From Neorickettsia helminthoeca str. Oregon (GTDB lineage: Bacteria; Pseudomonadota; Alphaproteobacteria; Rickettsiales; Anaplasmataceae), in the NCBI RefSeq assembly GCF_000632985.1, contig NZ_CP007481.1, positions 186,001 to 250,000 of the forward strand: 64,000 bases of DNA. Direction: 5' to 3'. The notes beneath the pieces were generated by a model. The model was not told the DNA's origin, made no database searches, and was given only the letters and a program-made list of their open reading frames with translations. Shown here piece by piece: positions 45,720-55,678 of this stretch; the first letter of the stretch is position 1; each line of letters begins with the position of its first letter. The translations under genes and the position numbers were made by a program.

Positions 45720-46115
45720 ATGTCAAATAGTTTGATTGCTGATGCTGTTGCCAGGATTAGAAACGCTCAGTCCGCTAGGCTCAGGGAGGTGGTTATTTAT
45801 TATTCGCGCTTGTTGGTGGATGTCGCCTCGCTCTTGGAGGACGAGGGGTATATTTCTAGCTATGAGGTATTCGAGATAAGACCGTCAGTAAAGAGGATTG
45901 TTCTTAGGCTGAAGTATTATGCCAATGCGCCGGTTATTAACAAAATAAAACTTTTTTCCCGACCTGGAAAAAGGATGTATTCAAGTGCGAAAAATATACC
46001 GAAGTTCTATGGAGGATTAGGTATTACTGTGCTATCGACTTCTAAAGGTGTTTTGCCTTCGTATAAGGCTATGAGTTTCAATTGTGGTGGTGAGTTGCTG
46101 TTTGGGGTATACTGA
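45720..46115 (+). CDS. rpsH: 30S ribosomal protein S8
   Basis: A 131-residue protein that in E. coli also represses the spc operon. SLIADAVARIRNAQ at the start, then LRLKYYANAPVINKIKLFSR, PGKRMYSSAKNIPKFYGG and GITVLSTSKGVL. The ATG at 45720 is preferred to an in-frame TTG at 45705. Confidence 0.94.
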   Translation: MSNSLIADAVARIRNAQSARLREVVIYYSRLLVDVASLLEDEGYISSYEVFEIRPSVKRIVLRLKYYANAPVINKIKLFSRPGKRMYSSAKNIPKFYGGLGITVLSTSKGVLPSYKAMSFNCGGELLFGVY

Positions 46116-46117
46116 AT

Positions 46118-46648
46118 ATGTCTAGAGTTGGCCAGAGTGTTATCGATATTTCCGGGTTGAAGTGTACGTTTGATCCCAGCATCAGTACAGTAAGTCTCTC
46201 TTTCGGAACTGCGACGTCCGAGCATGTCCTGCCTTCCGGTATAACCTGTGAAATTGATGGGAATTGTATGCGTCTAAAAACAGAAGATACCTCTGCTTCG
46301 GTTTTGCTCGGATTGCATAGAAGTCTCTTGAACAATGTTGCCTCCGGATTGAAGAGTAAGTTTCAGCGTAGGCTGTTACTCAATGGAGTCGGGTATAAGG
46401 CTGAGGTCAGGGGTAGATATCTGATCCTGTGGTTGGGCTATACTCACAATATAAAATATTTTATTTCCAGTGCTGTCTCTATCACTTCCCTCAAGCCAAC
46501 AGAGCTTTTGATCGAGAGTTCCGATAAGCATATATTGGGTCTGGTTGTATCGGACTTGTGTTCTCTAAGAAAGTATGATCCCTATAAAGGTAAGGGTATA
46601 TTCCCAAGTGACGTTGTGATGCTTAGAAAAGAATCAAAGAAGAAGTGA
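46118..46648 (+). CDS. rplF: 50S ribosomal protein L6
   Basis: A 176-residue protein at the base of the L7/L12 stalk. It has LLNGVGYKAEVRGRYLILWLGYTH, the C-terminal GLVVSDLCSLRKYDPYKGKGI and a basic tail. The N-terminal repeat is more diverged than usual, but the order of blocks is right. Confidence 0.93.
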   Translation: MSRVGQSVIDISGLKCTFDPSISTVSLSFGTATSEHVLPSGITCEIDGNCMRLKTEDTSASVLLGLHRSLLNNVASGLKSKFQRRLLLNGVGYKAEVRGRYLILWLGYTHNIKYFISSAVSITSLKPTELLIESSDKHILGLVVSDLCSLRKYDPYKGKGIFPSDVVMLRKESKKK

Positions 46649-46666
46649 TAGTTTTTGTTGTTTATT

Positions 46667-47020
46667 ATGTATTCGAAGTTAGATAGACAGAGAAGGAGAG
46701 TCTCTAGGTCCCATTATAGGAAAAGGGGGAAACTTCCTTTCCGTTTAGTGGTGTCTCGTAAGAATCGTAATTTTCACGTACAGTTGATTGATGACATAGA
46801 AGCCAATACGTTGTATCATGTCTCCACGCTAAGCAAGGGTTTCTGCAGAAAGGGTGGTGTCTTGAATTCAGCCGTCGTTGGAGATCTGGCCGAGTATTTT
46901 GTCAAGCACATACCTGAGTCACTTAGTGGTTCTAAAGTTGTGTTCGATTGTGGTGCGTCAGCTTATCATGGGCTTGTTGCTCTCTTCGCAGAAAGGGTAA
47001 GGGAGTGTTTGGAGTTTTAA
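46667..47020 (+). CDS. rplR: 50S ribosomal protein L18
   Basis: A 117-residue 5S rRNA-binding protein. RRRVSRSHYRKRGKLPFRLVVSRKNRN and the terminal VVFDCGASAYHGLVALFAERVRE are conserved. The ATG at 46667 is taken; an in-frame TTG at 46655 lies upstream. Confidence 0.94.
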   Translation: MYSKLDRQRRRVSRSHYRKRGKLPFRLVVSRKNRNFHVQLIDDIEANTLYHVSTLSKGFCRKGGVLNSAVVGDLAEYFVKHIPESLSGSKVVFDCGASAYHGLVALFAERVRECLEF

Positions 47021-47035
47021 AGTATTTGCTAAAGC

Positions 47036-47554
47036 ATGAAAAAAATAGATTATAGAAATTTAGAGCTACTTGAGAGTGTCGTTGATGTTGCTCGCGTCAG
47101 TAAAGTGACGAAAGGTGGTCGCCAGTTTTCTTTCAGGGTTGCAGCCCTAGTTGGAGATAGGAAGGGTTGCGTAGGTTATGCCGTGGCCAAGCACGATGAA
47201 ATGCTTGATGCAAGAAATAAAGCTGTAAGAAAAGCAAAAGGAGCTATGCGTTATTTCCATTTGAAAGCTGGTAGGACCATCCATCATGATTGTTTTTCTA
47301 AACTTGGTGCAAGCAAGCTTTTTGTTAGGCCAGCCCCAGAGGGTACTGGGATAGTTGCCGGTGGTGCAGTGAGAAAGTTTTGTGAGATGCTCGGTGTGTC
47401 TGATATCATTGCTAAGTCTTATGGCTCTTCAACGTCTGACATTACTATACGGAATGCTATCAAGGCATTCTCATCCATATACCCTCCTAGATACATAGCT
47501 AATAAGAGGGATAGGAAAAAATCGAAGTTTACTAGAGATTCTGTTGTCCAATGA
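47036..47554 (+). CDS. rpsE: 30S ribosomal protein S5
   Basis: A 172-residue protein with decoding and helicase-like roles at the mRNA channel. [52 protein letters not shown] and [16 protein letters not shown] are intact. Its stop overlaps the rplO ATG by four bases, which leaves no room for rpmD. Confidence 0.96.
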   Translation: MKKIDYRNLELLESVVDVARVSKVTKGGRQFSFRVAALVGDRKGCVGYAVAKHDEMLDARNKAVRKAKGAMRYFHLKAGRTIHHDCFSKLGASKLFVRPAPEGTGIVAGGAVRKFCEMLGVSDIIAKSYGSSTSDITIRNAIKAFSSIYPPRYIANKRDRKKSKFTRDSVVQ

Positions 47555-48000
47555 TAAAGATTAATAATATCTTGACTTCTCTCGTGGTCCGCCGCTCTAA
47601 AAGGTGTGGCAGAGGTATAGGTAGTGGTAAGGGAAAAACATGTGGCCGAGGGGTCAAAGGTCAGGGTTCTAGAAGTGGTGTGTCACTTTCTCGCATGGAG
47701 GGGGGTCAGCAATCGTTCTTAAGAGCGCTCCCGAAGCGAGGTTTCCGGCCTTTGAATAAGAAGATCTACTCCATAGTTAGTGCCGAAAGGATTGCTAGTC
47801 TTGTGCAGTCGGATTTGTTCGATTCCGGTGAGAGACATCTATCTAAGGAGATGATGTTAAAATGTGGGTTGGTTAGGGAGGGCTTTCCAGTAAAAATCTT
47901 AGCTTCTCACAATGTTTCACTGGCGGAACTTGGCTTATTATCGTGCGAATATGATAAGGCTTCCTCCGCAGCAAAGCGATCTTTTGGGTTTGTTCAATGA
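47551..48000 (+). CDS. rplO: 50S ribosomal protein L15
   Basis: A 149-residue late 50S assembly protein. The glycine/arginine-rich N-terminus [20 protein letters not shown] and [17 protein letters not shown] are typical. It directly follows rpsE and overlaps secY by four bases. Confidence 0.95.
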   Translation: MIKINNILTSLVVRRSKRCGRGIGSGKGKTCGRGVKGQGSRSGVSLSRMEGGQQSFLRALPKRGFRPLNKKIYSIVSAERIASLVQSDLFDSGERHLSKEMMLKCGLVREGFPVKILASHNVSLAELGLLSCEYDKASSAAKRSFGFVQ

Positions 48001-49304
48001 GCCGCGTGAATTTTGATCCATTTTTTTCCTCCAAGGATCTTATCAATCGGGTATTATTCCTTCTGATGGTCCTTGTTGTCTATCGATTTGGTACCTTTAT
48101 AACTCTGCCGAGTGTCAATCCAGCTCGTGTATCCGAGATTTTTGCCGCTAACCTTTCGTCTGGCGTGATAGGTATGTTTAATACATTCTCCGGAGGTGCA
48201 CTGGGAAGAATGACTCTTTTTGCATTGAACATAATGCCTTATATCGTTTCTTCGATAATTGTGCAGGTCTTTTTTTCTATGCTTAAGAGCGAAGGTAAGA
48301 TAAGTTCTGAGTCTATAAGTGAATCCAAGTTGTCTTTCTACTCTAAAATTCTTGCGCTCTTCCTTTCAGTTTTTCAGGGTTTTGTGATCGTCATTGGTCT
48401 GGAGAAGTCGCAGGCCTTCATAGGGGGAAGTACTGAATTTTATTCGCTGCTAAGGTATCTTTCCGTTTTGAGTTTAGTTTGTGGAACGTTTTGTCTCATC
48501 TGGTTGGGTCAGCAGATCAATACTAAGGGTATAGGCAATGGTATTTCAATGATTATTTTTACCGGTATAGTTGCTGAGATGCCTTCTCTCTTCGGTAATT
48601 TGTTTATGGGGATTGGGTTTTCTGGTTCCGGCCTCTTCAATATCCTGGGTAGCCTGTTTTTGTTCACTTTCATCGTTGCTCTGATTGTCTTAGTAGAGAG
48701 ATCATATAGAAATATCCCAGTAAGCTATCCTAGGCGTAGGAACTGGGGTGCCATGTATGATTCTTCGTCAGGTATACCAGTGAAGCTAAATGTCTCTGGT
48801 GTGATACCTCCTATCTTTGCTAGCGCTTTGATTCTGTTTCCGTTGACGCTCGCAAATTTTTCATCCGATGGCTGGTTGGGTGGATTCTTTATAAAGTACT
48901 TTTCTGCTGGACAGCCTCTTTATTTCCTCTTGTATTCAGTGCTGATAGTCTTCTTTTGTTTCTTTTATAGCGATTTCGTCTTCAATACAAAGGAAATCTC
49001 TGAGTCACTTAAAAAAAGTGAGGCAATAGTCGCTGGTAGAAGACCAGGAGTCTCAACGAAAAATTATTTAGATTACGTCTTAAATAGGATTACGGTCATT
49101 GGTGCTTTATATCTTGTCTTTGTTTGTGTTGTGCCTGAAGTCTCCAGAAATTATTTCGGATTCAATGCTGTTGTTAGTGGTGCTAGTCTGTTGATCATTA
49201 TCAATGTCATTACAGATTTGATAACACAAATCCAAGTACATCTTTTTAGTTCTCAGTATGCTTCTTTTGCGAAAAAGGGTGGTTTAGTCTTTAATAAGCG
49301 ATGA
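47997..49304 (+). CDS. secY: Protein translocase channel subunit SecY
   Basis: The central channel of the SecYEG translocon in the inner membrane, partner of SecA. The 435-residue protein has about ten membrane helices. The plug region [36 protein letters not shown]-like (here [15 protein letters not shown]) and [19 protein letters not shown] blocks are conserved. It lies between rplO and adk, with four-base overlaps on both sides. Confidence 0.97.
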   Translation: MSRVNFDPFFSSKDLINRVLFLLMVLVVYRFGTFITLPSVNPARVSEIFAANLSSGVIGMFNTFSGGALGRMTLFALNIMPYIVSSIIVQVFFSMLKSEGKISSESISESKLSFYSKILALFLSVFQGFVIVIGLEKSQAFIGGSTEFYSLLRYLSVLSLVCGTFCLIWLGQQINTKGIGNGISMIIFTGIVAEMPSLFGNLFMGIGFSGSGLFNILGSLFLFTFIVALIVLVERSYRNIPVSYPRRRNWGAMYDSSSGIPVKLNVSGVIPPIFASALILFPLTLANFSSDGWLGGFFIKYFSAGQPLYFLLYSVLIVFFCFFYSDFVFNTKEISESLKKSEAIVAGRRPGVSTKNYLDYVLNRITVIGALYLVFVCVVPEVSRNYFGFNAVVSGASLLIIINVITDLITQIQVHLFSSQYASFAKKGGLVFNKR

Positions 49305-49930
49305 ATTTAGTTGTTTTTGGACCTCCAGGTTCTGGAAAAGGAACTCAGTCTTTGCGTATTTGCTCGTATGTCACAGCATCTGTTGTGGATTGTGGTAAGC
49401 TTCTCAGGGGGATTCGGCTTTCCCAGGATCAGTTGAAGAATTTAAATTCTGGTGATTTGCTCTCCGATGACTTTGTCATACAGGTTGTGAAAGATAAACT
49501 GAGTCACCTAACGAAGCTAGGTAGTAACTTCATTTTGGATGGATTTCCTCGTAGTATTACTCAGTGTAGTGCTTTGTTTGATATGTCCTCTGAATTGGAG
49601 TTCGAGATCTCGTGTCTTGTGAAATTCGAGTTGTCTGAGAAAACTGTCTTCGAGAGGCTTCTCGGAAGGCTCGTGTGCAACAAGTGTGGCGATCTTTATG
49701 ATACTTCGTTTGGAAAGTGTCTATCTTGTGGTAGTCTTACATATAACAGGCGTCATGATGATAGTAGTGCTGAGGCAGTGAAAAAGCGACTCCTCCTCTA
49801 TAGCGCTGTCGAGAGAGATATTGTAGACTTGTTCAAGTCGAGAGGCATAAAGGTCCTGAGTATCGATGCAGACCGTTCTGTTGATGAAGTCGCTACTGAT
49901 CTTAGAACGCAACTTTTGGTTTTCATATAA
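49301..49930 (+). CDS. adk: Adenylate kinase
   Basis: Interconverts ATP, AMP and ADP. The P-loop [19 protein letters not shown], the LID arginines in GRLVCNKCG and NRRHDD, and KKRLLLY are intact, and four cysteines in the LID (VCNKC and KCLSC) form a zinc site. The usual STGD motif of the AMP domain is replaced by DCGKLLR, with lysine in place of aspartate. The LID is a few residues short. At 209 residues it is near the normal length. The secY-adk-rpsM order is common in alphaproteobacteria. Confidence 0.94.
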   Translation: MNLVVFGPPGSGKGTQSLRICSYVTASVVDCGKLLRGIRLSQDQLKNLNSGDLLSDDFVIQVVKDKLSHLTKLGSNFILDGFPRSITQCSALFDMSSELEFEISCLVKFELSEKTVFERLLGRLVCNKCGDLYDTSFGKCLSCGSLTYNRRHDDSSAEAVKKRLLLYSAVERDIVDLFKSRGIKVLSIDADRSVDEVATDLRTQLLVFI

Positions 49931-49951
49931 TTTGTTTTGTTTGTGTAATTT

Positions 49952-50323
49952 ATGAGATTTTTAGGAGTAAACTTACCGGATAATAAAGCCGTCGTAGTTG
50001 CATTGACTTATATATATGGAGTAGGATTTCCAACATCCAGAAAAATTTGTGCTGCTTCTTCCGTCAGTGAGTCTGCTAAGTTGTCTGATCTGCAGCAGGG
50101 ACAACTAAATGCTATCATGACTTATATTAAAAACGAGATCCCTTTTGAAGGAGATCTCAGAAAGTCTGTTGCTTTTTCCATTAAGCACTTGATGGATATA
50201 AAGTGTTATAGAGCTACAAGACACAGGAAAAACCTGCCGGTCAGAGGGCAGAGAACTAGAACTAATGCTCGTACCAGAAAAGGAAGAGTTAGGATTCCTG
50301 TAGCTGCTAAGAAGAGAGTTTAG
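49952..50323 (+). CDS. rpsM: 30S ribosomal protein S13
   Basis: A 123-residue 30S head protein contacting 50S and tRNA. FLGVNLPDNKAVVVALTYIYG-type start, SIKHLMDIKCYRATRHRKNL and the basic tail RGQRTRTNARTRKGR are typical. First gene of the alpha segment after adk. Confidence 0.96.
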   Translation: MRFLGVNLPDNKAVVVALTYIYGVGFPTSRKICAASSVSESAKLSDLQQGQLNAIMTYIKNEIPFEGDLRKSVAFSIKHLMDIKCYRATRHRKNLPVRGQRTRTNARTRKGRVRIPVAAKKRV

Positions 50324-50336
50324 GGTTTAGTTTTAT

Positions 50337-50699
50337 ATGAAGGAAAAAAAGAATATAGTTTCGGGGAATGCCCATATTATTGTGACTTTCAATAATGTCT
50401 ACATCAGTGTCACTGATCACCAAGGAAACGTCCAAGGATGGGCTAGTTCCGGGTCTGTCGGTTTCAAGGGTAATAAAAAGTCAACCGCCTATGCCGCACA
50501 GTCTGTTGCTACCACTCTGATGGCAAAATTAAGACGCATTGGTCTTAGAATTCTCAATGTTTATTTAAGTGGTTCTAACCCAATTAGGGAGGCCGCACTT
50601 CGCGCGATACGGAACGCTGGCGTTGTAATTATATCTCTCCAGGATATGACACCCGTCCCTCATAACGGCGTTAGGTTGAGAAGGAGACGTAGAGTTTAA
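50337..50699 (+). CDS. rpsK: 30S ribosomal protein S11
   Basis: A 120-residue platform protein. AHIIVTFNNVYISVTDHQGN, GFKGNKKSTAYAAQ, GSNPIREAALRAIRNAGV and DMTPVPHNGVRLRRRRRV match the family closely. Confidence 0.97.
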   Translation: MKEKKNIVSGNAHIIVTFNNVYISVTDHQGNVQGWASSGSVGFKGNKKSTAYAAQSVATTLMAKLRRIGLRILNVYLSGSNPIREAALRAIRNAGVVIISLQDMTPVPHNGVRLRRRRRV

Positions 50700-50743
50700 T
50701 TTTTTATGATAATCATGTTCTTATTTGACCCTATATAGTTGCT

Positions 50744-51742
50744 ATGAATTCTACTTTAGAAAAAAGTTCTTCCCTTGATAGTATCTTTTCTTCTCCCTCC
50801 GTTGTCGTCAACCAGATTCGCAATGGCTACTCAGCTGAGTTCATCGTGGAGCCACTCTATACAGGATTCGGGTTGACCATTGGTAATGCAATGCGCAGGG
50901 TCCTCCTGTCATCGCTTGGTAGTGTCGCTATAAGTGCGATTGGCATAAAAGGGCTGACTCATGAGTTCTCATGCGTCCCTGGTGTGAGGGAGGACTTTTC
51001 TGATCTTGCCCTAAATCTGAAAAAGGTGGTTCTGCGTAGTGTTTCCGGTGTGAAGGAGGGGTGTTTGTATCTTTCAGTGAGTGGTGCAGGGCCTGTTCTA
51101 TCCGGGATGATTTCGCCGAGTGATGATTTCGAGGTAGTAAATACTGATCTGCTGCTATGTAATGTTGCGGAAGGTGCATCCCTGGAAATGAAAATAAAAG
51201 TTAGTTGGGGGTTCGGATATGTATCGTCCGTTTCCGTGAAGAGGGATGAGTATGATCTAGAAGGTTTCGTCCCAATTGATACCACATATAATCCTGTCAG
51301 GGCAGTGAATTTTGCAGTTAAACCAACCGGAGTTGGGGGTTTTGTGGGTTATGATAGATTGATTCTATCAGTCGAAACGAATGGAGCAATTGATCCTAAG
51401 GATGCTGTACTTGAAGCGAGCAGGGTACTTGCGACTCAGGCAAAGTGCTTTTTGAATATAGCTGATCCTAGTCTTGATTCTCGGGCTGTGGCCCGTAGTA
51501 GTGCCGAATTGGAGGCCAATGATACGAATGATCTCTTGTCCGCAAAGGTCGATCGATTATACCTATCTGCACGCTCCAGGAAGTGTTTGAGTAATGAGAA
51601 TATAGTGTATATAAGGGATTTGGTTTCTAAAACTGAGGCTGATCTCCTTAAGGCACCAAATTTCGGAAGACGCTCTCTTGATGAGGTGAAAAAAGAGCTT
51701 CTTAGCAAGGGCTTGAGTCTTGGTATGAACATTGATTCCTAG
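50744..51742 (+). CDS. rpoA: DNA-directed RNA polymerase alpha subunit
   Basis: A 332-residue assembly platform of RNA polymerase. The N-terminal domain has FIVEPLYTGFGLTIGNAMRRVLLSS-type sequence, GIKGLTHEFS and the dimer region. The C-terminal domain (about 265-332) ends with NFGRRSLDEVKKELLSKGLSLG, the promoter UP-element and activator contact surface. It sits between rpsK and rplQ as in most bacteria. Confidence 0.97.
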   Translation: MNSTLEKSSSLDSIFSSPSVVVNQIRNGYSAEFIVEPLYTGFGLTIGNAMRRVLLSSLGSVAISAIGIKGLTHEFSCVPGVREDFSDLALNLKKVVLRSVSGVKEGCLYLSVSGAGPVLSGMISPSDDFEVVNTDLLLCNVAEGASLEMKIKVSWGFGYVSSVSVKRDEYDLEGFVPIDTTYNPVRAVNFAVKPTGVGGFVGYDRLILSVETNGAIDPKDAVLEASRVLATQAKCFLNIADPSLDSRAVARSSAELEANDTNDLLSAKVDRLYLSARSRKCLSNENIVYIRDLVSKTEADLLKAPNFGRRSLDEVKKELLSKGLSLGMNIDS

Positions 51743-51786
51743 CCGAGTGGCTCTGGGGTGATTATGTATATTTGTTGTTTTTGTTT

Positions 51787-52137
51787 ATGAAGCATAGAGT
51801 AAAAAAGCATAGATTGGCAAGGAATTCTTCGCACAGGATGGCCTTGATGTGTAATTTATCGATTGCCTTGATAACGCATGGGTGTATCAGTACTACCTTG
51901 GCTAAAGCAAAGGCTCTCAGGCCCTTTATCGAAAAATTGGTTACTAAAGCCAGATCTTCATCACTTTCTTCGAGGAGATTGCTAATTTCTCGCATTAAGA
52001 ATGAGGTTGCAGTATCAAAGCTTATTGATGAGGTTGCAAAGAAATACTTGGACCGTCCCGGCGGGTATTGCCGTATTATGAAGAACGGCTACAGAGCGGG
52101 TGATGCGGCTCCTATGGCTGTGATAGAGTTTGTCTGA
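51787..52137 (+). CDS. rplQ: 50S ribosomal protein L17
   Basis: A 116-residue protein ending the cluster. MKHRVKKHRLARNSSHRMAL at the start, then TTLAKAKALRPFIEKLVTKAR and GYCRIMKNGYRAGDAAPMAVIEFV. The ATG at 51787 is preferred to an in-frame TTG at 51772. It is convergent with merR, and no strong terminator is visible in the 22 bases between them. Confidence 0.96.
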   Translation: MKHRVKKHRLARNSSHRMALMCNLSIALITHGCISTTLAKAKALRPFIEKLVTKARSSSLSSRRLLISRIKNEVAVSKLIDEVAKKYLDRPGGYCRIMKNGYRAGDAAPMAVIEFV

Positions 52138-52159
52138 TTAGTGGTTTCCTCTACCAATA

Positions 52160-52483
52160 CTATTCGTCTGAGAATTTTTTCAGGAAATCTCTTAGAGATT
52201 TCAGTTGCTCTATAACAGATTCTGCCTCTTGATACTTTGATCTGCTCTCAAGTGCCATAGCTGCACCTTTTATTGTCATTCCCTTAACGTGAAGGAGCTC
52301 TTGTATCTTTCTGATAGTGTTTATATCACTTCGAGTATATAATCTTTTTCCTGACTGCCTCTTCGGATTCAACAGCTTGGGGAACTGTGTTTCCCAGTAT
52401 CTGAGAACATATTCCTTTAGTCCAACGATCCCTGCAGCTTCCTTTATAGAGTAATACAGTTTTTCCTTCTCAACACGAAACAT
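52160..52483 (-). CDS. MerR-family transcriptional regulator
   Basis: A 107-residue DNA-binding protein. The winged helix (about 10-80) reads YYSIKEAAGIVGLKEYVLRYWETQF, then GKRLYTRSDINTIRKIQELL and GMTIKGAA. A short coiled dimerisation helix follows, with no metal- or drug-binding C-terminal domain. It resembles the alphaproteobacterial MerR proteins often found near ihfA. The target is unknown. It overlaps pgpA by 14 bases at the end of a thrS-infC-pgpA-merR run. Confidence 0.88.
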   Translation of the reverse strand: MFRVEKEKLYYSIKEAAGIVGLKEYVLRYWETQFPKLLNPKRQSGKRLYTRSDINTIRKIQELLHVKGMTIKGAAMALESRSKYQEAESVIEQLKSLRDFLKKFSDE

Positions 52484-52967
52484 ACAGTATTAACAAAAGT
52501 ACAATCAAACTAGCAATTGCAGCAAGCAGATCATCGAACATCACTCCGAATCCGCCTCGCATACTTCTTTGGACTACACTTATAGGCCAGGGCTTTACAA
52601 TGTCAAAAAATCTGAATAACAAAAATGAAAGAATACATAAAACCAGAATCATTGTGTTACTATATCCACGAAAAATGTAATTCGTGAATAAGATGAGTAT
52701 TGTCTGAGCGACGAACTCATCTATAACTACATTCCCAGGATCTCTCACAGAATAGAGCATCTCGTATTTATGGCAGCTGTATGTTCCTAGAGCAAAGAGC
52801 AACACGGAAGCAATCAGAATAGATGCAAGCGGGAGATCGAGAAATACAATCAGTGGGAATAGCAAGAAGACTGCTGCACTTGCAACTGTTCCTGGAAAAG
52901 TGGTGAAGTTACCGATTCCAAAGCACGTAGCGATCTTTGTGAAAATACTTCCCTCCTTATTTTGCAT
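52470..52967 (-). CDS. pgpA: Phosphatidylglycerophosphatase A
   Basis: Removes phosphate from phosphatidylglycerophosphate to give phosphatidylglycerol. The 165-residue membrane protein has the full motif set: FGIGNFTTFPGTVAS (16-30), the acidic DEF (83-85), FRFFDIVKPWPI (118-129) and GGFGVMFDDLLA (138-149) with the paired aspartates. It overlaps infC by 11 bases. A degenerate relative lies at 5580-6284. Confidence 0.95.
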   Translation of the reverse strand: MQNKEGSIFTKIATCFGIGNFTTFPGTVASAAVFLLFPLIVFLDLPLASILIASVLLFALGTYSCHKYEMLYSVRDPGNVVIDEFVAQTILILFTNYIFRGYSNTMILVLCILSFLLFRFFDIVKPWPISVVQRSMRGGFGVMFDDLLAAIASLIVLLLILYVSC

Positions 52968-53523
52968 TTGGCGCTAAGACTATGAAGAAATTGTTGTTAT
53001 TTTGGACGACTTCCTTTTCTAATTTAGCGATTTCAGAGCCGATTTCAGTTATGACTTTATTGAGCAAGTTCAGCGCGAGATTCTTATTAATCATCTCGCG
53101 GCCGCGCAATCTCACCACTACCTTGACCCTATCCTCATCCAACAAAAATTCTCTGATCTTCTTGAGCTTAGTATTTAAATCGCCTGCGCCTATACACTGG
53201 CGCAACTGAATCTCCTTTATAGTCGGCGATTTCTGTTTTTTACGTTTTAGATTAGTATCCTTTTTTATTTCGTACTTATACTTTCCGTAATCCAGTATTT
53301 TGCATATAGGAGGGACGACAGTCGATGAGACTTCTACTAGATCCAAATTTCTCTCTTTGGCTAGTTGGAGTGCGGCTGCGATTTTCATCACCCCAACGAA
53401 CTTATCATCTGCATCTATTACTCGCACCTCATTGTCGACAGTTCCGGGACGCCACACAATCCTTTTATCGTCGCTCGCTCTACGCGATTCGCGTCCAGCA
53501 AAACCTTTCTCTTTACTTTTCAA
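52957..53523 (-). CDS. infC: Translation initiation factor IF-3
   Basis: Binds the 30S subunit and checks start codon-initiator tRNA pairing. The 188-residue protein has the N-terminal domain (VRVIDADDKFVGVMKIAAAL, then VPPICKILDYGKYKYE) and C-terminal domain (KEIQLRQCIGAGDLNTKL, then VKVVVRLRGREM). The only usable start is a TTG at 53523 with GAGG about ten bases before it. A non-AUG start is a known hallmark of infC, because IF-3 discriminates against it and so limits its own synthesis. Confidence 0.95.
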   Translation of the reverse strand: MKSKEKGFAGRESRRASDDKRIVWRPGTVDNEVRVIDADDKFVGVMKIAAALQLAKERNLDLVEVSSTVVPPICKILDYGKYKYEIKKDTNLKRKKQKSPTIKEIQLRQCIGAGDLNTKLKKIREFLLDEDRVKVVVRLRGREMINKNLALNLLNKVITEIGSEIAKLEKEVVQNNNNFFIVLAPNAK

Positions 53524-53565
53524 ATTTACTAAACCTCAATTTTCTTTTACACTAATATCACTTCT

Positions 53566-55467
53566 TTACTTAAGATTTAACTCATCCAATACTTCATAAA
53601 GCGCATCATCCACACTTTTATTTTCAGATCTGAGGGATCCCAATCTTCTCACCGAAACAGCGTTACTCTGAGCCTCAATTTTACCAATAATCCACAGTAT
53701 TGGAACCCTTCTGGTGGTGTGGTGTCTGATCTTATAATCGATTCTCTGATTACTGAAGTCAAAGGTAGTACGAATATTCTTTCCTAAAAGTAGCTCTACT
53801 ATTTTCGCGGCATGATCCTGTACCTTTTCAGTGATAGTTAAGACGCAGACTTGTACCGGTGCGAGCCACAGCGGAAACTTTCCGTTATAATGCTCGATCA
53901 GTATACCTATGAATCGCTCAAATGTCCCAAGCACTGCTCGATGCAACATCACTGGATGCTGTTTTCTACCCTCAGCATCCACATAGGTTGCACCTAGGCG
54001 TCCAGGCAAGATGAAATCGACTTGCAGGGTTCCGCATTGCCACTTTCTGTTCAGGGCATCAGTTAACACGAATTCTATCTTTGGGCCGTAAAAAGCGCCT
54101 TCACCTGGATTTATGCCATATTCCAATCCTGCTTCTTCCATTGCTGACTTCAGTGCATTTTCAGCTTTATCCCATGTCGTGTCGTCTCCTAATCTGACTT
54201 CTGGACGGTCTGAAAACCTGATCTCTGTTTTACTGAATCCCAGCTGCGTATAGATCTCCTTTAGCAATGCACAGAATGCAACAGTTTCAGGGCAAATCTG
54301 TTCCGGGGTGCAGAAGATATGTGCATCATCCTGGACGAATCCTCTTACCCTCATCAATCCGTGCAGGGCGCCTGAGGCTTCATTTCTGTGGCACATCCCG
54401 AACTCCGCGAGACGCAGTGGTAAGTCCCTATAACTTTTTATGGATTGTTTGAAGACTTCTATATGTGCTGGGCAGTTCATTGGCTTCAGCGAGAACTCTC
54501 CATCGACTGAATCGATTACGAACATATTTTCCTTGAACTTAGCCCAGTGACCTGATTTCTCCCAGAGGCATTTACTGAACACGATTGGTGTCTTTATCTC
54601 GTGATAACCGTAAGCCTTGAGTTTTCCTCGGATGTAGTCTTCTAATATTCTATACAAGATCAGACCACTTTCATGCCAGAAAACTTGACCCTGCGCCTCC
54701 TCCTGTAAATGAAAGAGTTCCATATTTTTGCCTATCAGCCGATGATCTCTCTTTTTAGCTTCCTCCAGGAAAGTGAGATAATTATCTAGCTCTTCCTTTG
54801 TTGCCCAAGCGGTACCATATATTCGCTGCATGGAGTCGTTTTTTGCATCGCCTAGCCAATAAGCTCCGGAGACCTTGAGTAGTTTGAAATGTTTCAGCCA
54901 TCCGGTTGATGGTGCATGTGGACCTCTGCATAGATCCACGAAACCATCCTGTTTATATACAGAGATTTTCTCTCCGATAGGGATCTTATGTATCAATTCT
55001 ACTTTATACTTTTCACCATTTTCTTGGAAGAATACAATTGCATCATCTCTCTCCCACTCTTCTCTTATGATTGGATAATCTTTTCTAACTATCTCAGAGA
55101 TCTTTTTCTCTATATTCTCCAAATCCGATTCTGAGAAGCTCCGTCCTGATGAGACATCATAATAGAATCCATCCTTAATAACAGGGCCGATCCCTAATTT
55201 GGCTTCTGGATACAACTCTTGTATAGCCTGTGCCATGATATGAGCCGCATCATGTCTGATGATTTCCAAGCCATTATCACTATCCAGTGTGATTGGTTCT
55301 ATATGGACACTCTTGGTGACAGCGAAAGAGAGATCAACTTCGACTCCATCCACGAGTGCCGCCACAGTCTTGGACGAAAGATCAGGGTCAAACCGTGAAA
55401 CGATTGCGCCTACAGTTTCGCCGACAGACACTTCCATATGGGAAGATAGAATGGTTGCAATCAACAT
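53566..55467 (-). CDS. thrS: Threonyl-tRNA synthetase
   Basis: Charges tRNA-Thr. The 633-residue class II enzyme begins with a TGS domain. The editing domain follows, with the zinc-type [10 protein letters not shown]-region histidines. The catalytic core has motif 2 [19 protein letters not shown], the zinc-binding cysteine in [10 protein letters not shown] and motif 3 near [13 protein letters not shown]. The C-terminal anticodon-binding domain contains [11 protein letters not shown]-type sequence. It starts the thrS-infC-pgpA-merR run; rpmI and rplT, often after infC, are absent here. Confidence 0.97.
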   Translation of the reverse strand: MLIATILSSHMEVSVGETVGAIVSRFDPDLSSKTVAALVDGVEVDLSFAVTKSVHIEPITLDSDNGLEIIRHDAAHIMAQAIQELYPEAKLGIGPVIKDGFYYDVSSGRSFSESDLENIEKKISEIVRKDYPIIREEWERDDAIVFFQENGEKYKVELIHKIPIGEKISVYKQDGFVDLCRGPHAPSTGWLKHFKLLKVSGAYWLGDAKNDSMQRIYGTAWATKEELDNYLTFLEEAKKRDHRLIGKNMELFHLQEEAQGQVFWHESGLILYRILEDYIRGKLKAYGYHEIKTPIVFSKCLWEKSGHWAKFKENMFVIDSVDGEFSLKPMNCPAHIEVFKQSIKSYRDLPLRLAEFGMCHRNEASGALHGLMRVRGFVQDDAHIFCTPEQICPETVAFCALLKEIYTQLGFSKTEIRFSDRPEVRLGDDTTWDKAENALKSAMEEAGLEYGINPGEGAFYGPKIEFVLTDALNRKWQCGTLQVDFILPGRLGATYVDAEGRKQHPVMLHRAVLGTFERFIGILIEHYNGKFPLWLAPVQVCVLTITEKVQDHAAKIVELLLGKNIRTTFDFSNQRIDYKIRHHTTRRVPILWIIGKIEAQSNAVSVRRLGSLRSENKSVDDALYEVLDELNLK

Positions 55468-55535
55468 AATGCTTCGTGAGCGGCAGGTCCAAACTGAAGC
55501 AACGCCATGGACACAAGAAAAGTATAAATGTAAAA

Positions 55536-55609
55536 ATGATCTCGGTGCGATTCGAACGCACGACCCTTTGATTAAAAGTCAAATGCTCTACCGACTGAGC
55601 TACGAGATC
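55536..55609 (-). tRNA. tRNA-Lys (anticodon TTT)
   Basis: On the minus strand the acceptor stem is GATCTCG/CGAGATC, the anticodon loop is CTTTTAA giving TTT, and the T loop is TTCGAAT with stem GTGCG/CGCAC. The discriminator is A and CCA is not encoded. It lies between the unknown anchored protein gene and thrS. Confidence 0.96.
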
Positions 55610-55678
55610 AATCGATAGGAATTCTACAATGAAAGGACCCAATAATCAATTAGAATTATCGTCATAAAAGGATCTCAT

